Source: Gordonia iterans (lineage in GTDB: Bacteria > Actinomycetota > Actinomycetes > Mycobacteriales > Mycobacteriaceae). From it: a DNA stretch of 64,000 nucleotides. The stretch is from the NCBI RefSeq assembly GCF_002993285.1, contig NZ_CP027433.1, forward strand, positions 186,001 to 250,000, read 5' to 3'. Within the stretch, counting starts at the first letter, position 1; every line of letters begins with the position of its first letter. The notes beneath the pieces are model-generated. The model worked only from the letters and a program-made list of their open reading frames with translations, was not told the DNA's origin and searched no databases. Both the position numbers and the translations under genes were made by a program. Positions 63,154-64,000 of the stretch are shown here, one piece after another.

Positions 63154-64000
63154 CTACGCGTACGCGGGAACCGGCGGTGCGGCGGCGGACGGCTGGGGCG
63201 GCGTTGTGCGGGCCCTGAGCAGGTCGCGCACCACGAGGCCGCAGAGCACCACCAGGAAGACCGCGCGGACGACGACGGCGACGTAGAACCACTCGTCGGG
63301 AAGCCATTTGCGCGACGGATCCAGGAACAGTCCCATCCGCGGAACCCAGACGAGGGCGTCGACCACCATCCACGCGAGCAGGAGCCGCGCGTGCGGGATC
63401 GCCAGCACCGCGAGCGGGACCAGCCACAGCGAGTGCTGCGGACTCCACGCCTTGCCGACCAGCAGATAGCCGGCCACGAGCAGGAACATCAGCTGCGCGA
63501 AGAACTGCGGACTCGACGGCGCCGGCGAGCGCAGCGCCAGATAGGCGGTACCCGCGATCACGGCGGCGATGAGCACCAGCGCCAGAGCGTTCAGCAGCGA
63601 CACCGAGGGCGACCACCCGGTGCCGGTGATGATCAGGCGGTACAGACTGTCCGGTTCGGCTCCCCGGTTCCACCAGGTCCGGTAAAACTCGCTCCAGCCC
63701 TGCGGATAGGCCAGCAAGACCGGCAGGTTCACCGCCAGCCACGCGATCACGGCGGCGGCGACCGTCGCGGCGAAGTCGTGCATCCGGCGGTCACGGGCGC
63801 AGATCACCGCCAACGCCGGGATCAGCAGCAGCGGGTACACCGATGCCGCGGCGGCCAGCCCGGCGAAGACTCCGGTCAGGATCACTCGCTCGCGCGCCCA
63901 GAACAGCATGGCGAGCGCGACCAGCGCCACCGGAATCACGTCGAATGCGGTGAAGCCGTGCACCAGCAGCAGCGGCGAGAGCGCCATCAGCGCACCGATC
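63154..64000 (-). CDS. GT87-family membrane protein, C-terminal part (Rv0051-like; 5' end outside window)
   Basis: At least 277 residues visible, continuing beyond the right edge. It has many helices and GT87-like motifs (TAFDVIPVALVALAML; WNRGAEPDSLYRLIITGTGWSP; GKAWSPQHSLWLVPLAVLAIPHARLLLAWMVVDAL). Its place next to rpsF matches Rv0051 in M. tuberculosis. It is convergent with the GT-C/GNAT gene and probably uses a polyprenyl-linked sugar donor. Confidence 0.85.
   Translation of the reverse strand, partial: IGALMALSPLLLVHGFTAFDVIPVALVALAMLFWARERVILTGVFAGLAAAASVYPLLLIPALAVICARDRRMHDFAATVAAAVIAWLAVNLPVLLAYPQGWSEFYRTWWNRGAEPDSLYRLIITGTGWSPSVSLLNALALVLIAAVIAGTAYLALRSPAPSSPQFFAQLMFLLVAGYLLVGKAWSPQHSLWLVPLAVLAIPHARLLLAWMVVDALVWVPRMGLFLDPSRKWLPDEWFYVAVVVRAVFLVVLCGLVVRDLLRARTTPPQPSAAAPPVPAYA

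Overview
This window looks like chromosome of a high-GC mycolic-acid actinobacterium (Mycobacteriales). Gordonia or a close relative is the best guess. The evidence is very GC-rich coding DNA, an antigen-85-type mycolyltransferase, a KstR-type operator, a DyP/encapsulin pair, an F420-type luciferase-like oxidoreductase, and the order rpsF-ssb-rpsR-rplI-dnaB next to GT87-like membrane proteins, as in mycobacteria. The genus is inference. I saw no rRNA, tRNA or CRISPR array.

Layout. 0-4 kb: a probable pseudokinase (cut by the left edge), a flavin monooxygenase and its divergent GAF/HTH activator. 4-7.6 kb: a cyclic-nucleotide phosphodiesterase-like protein, an ERCC4 nuclease fused to an Lsr2 DNA-binding domain, and an ECF sigma/DGPF pair. 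7.9-20.6 kb: pntAB, two KstD/fumarate-reductase-type flavoproteins (one behind a perfect KstR palindrome), nadB, a UbiB-type kinase and a DUF3068 protein. 20.8-24 kb: mycolyltransferase, then DyP peroxidase and encapsulin shell, where the peroxidase carries the cargo peptide on a repeat-built linker. 24-38.4 kb: heterodimeric ABC exporter, oxidoreductases, rnhA, a SnoaL/LLM/SDR operon, MarR/MFS pair, and a YhgE/Pip protein with a degenerate ABC ATPase.

38.5-49.7 kb is an acyl-CoA catabolic island: two class III CoA-transferases (one like 2-methylfumaryl-CoA isomerase, Mct), three acyl-CoA dehydrogenases, a CitE-like lyase with an internal deletion, an SDR, a Meh-like hydratase, a MaoC hydratase, a thiolase and a GntR/FCD regulator. 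Each transcription unit has an AT-rich near-palindrome (best copy GATAATATATTATC) in its promoter. I infer a local regulon for a C5 branched dicarboxylate (mesaconate, methylsuccinate or itaconate type): activation, dehydrogenation, mesaconyl-CoA C1-to-C4 transfer, hydration to citramalyl-CoA and cleavage to acetyl-CoA and pyruvate.

50.3-55.3 kb is a nested insertion-sequence island: an IS256-family remnant, a complete IS256-family element, and an IS3-family element (matching inverted repeats, CTC target duplication) split by an IS110-family element. The 235-bp leader of the IS110 element contains, in the expected order, short segments matching both sides of its insertion site and both of its own ends, as expected for a bridge RNA.

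55.6-64 kb: dnaB with an in-frame class-3-type intein in the Walker A loop, a DnaA-box-like cluster upstream of dnaB, a secreted protein, a 36-bp tandem array, the rplI-rpsR-ssb-rpsF operon, a GT-C membrane protein fused to a GNAT acetyltransferase, and the end of a second GT87-like protein cut by the right edge.
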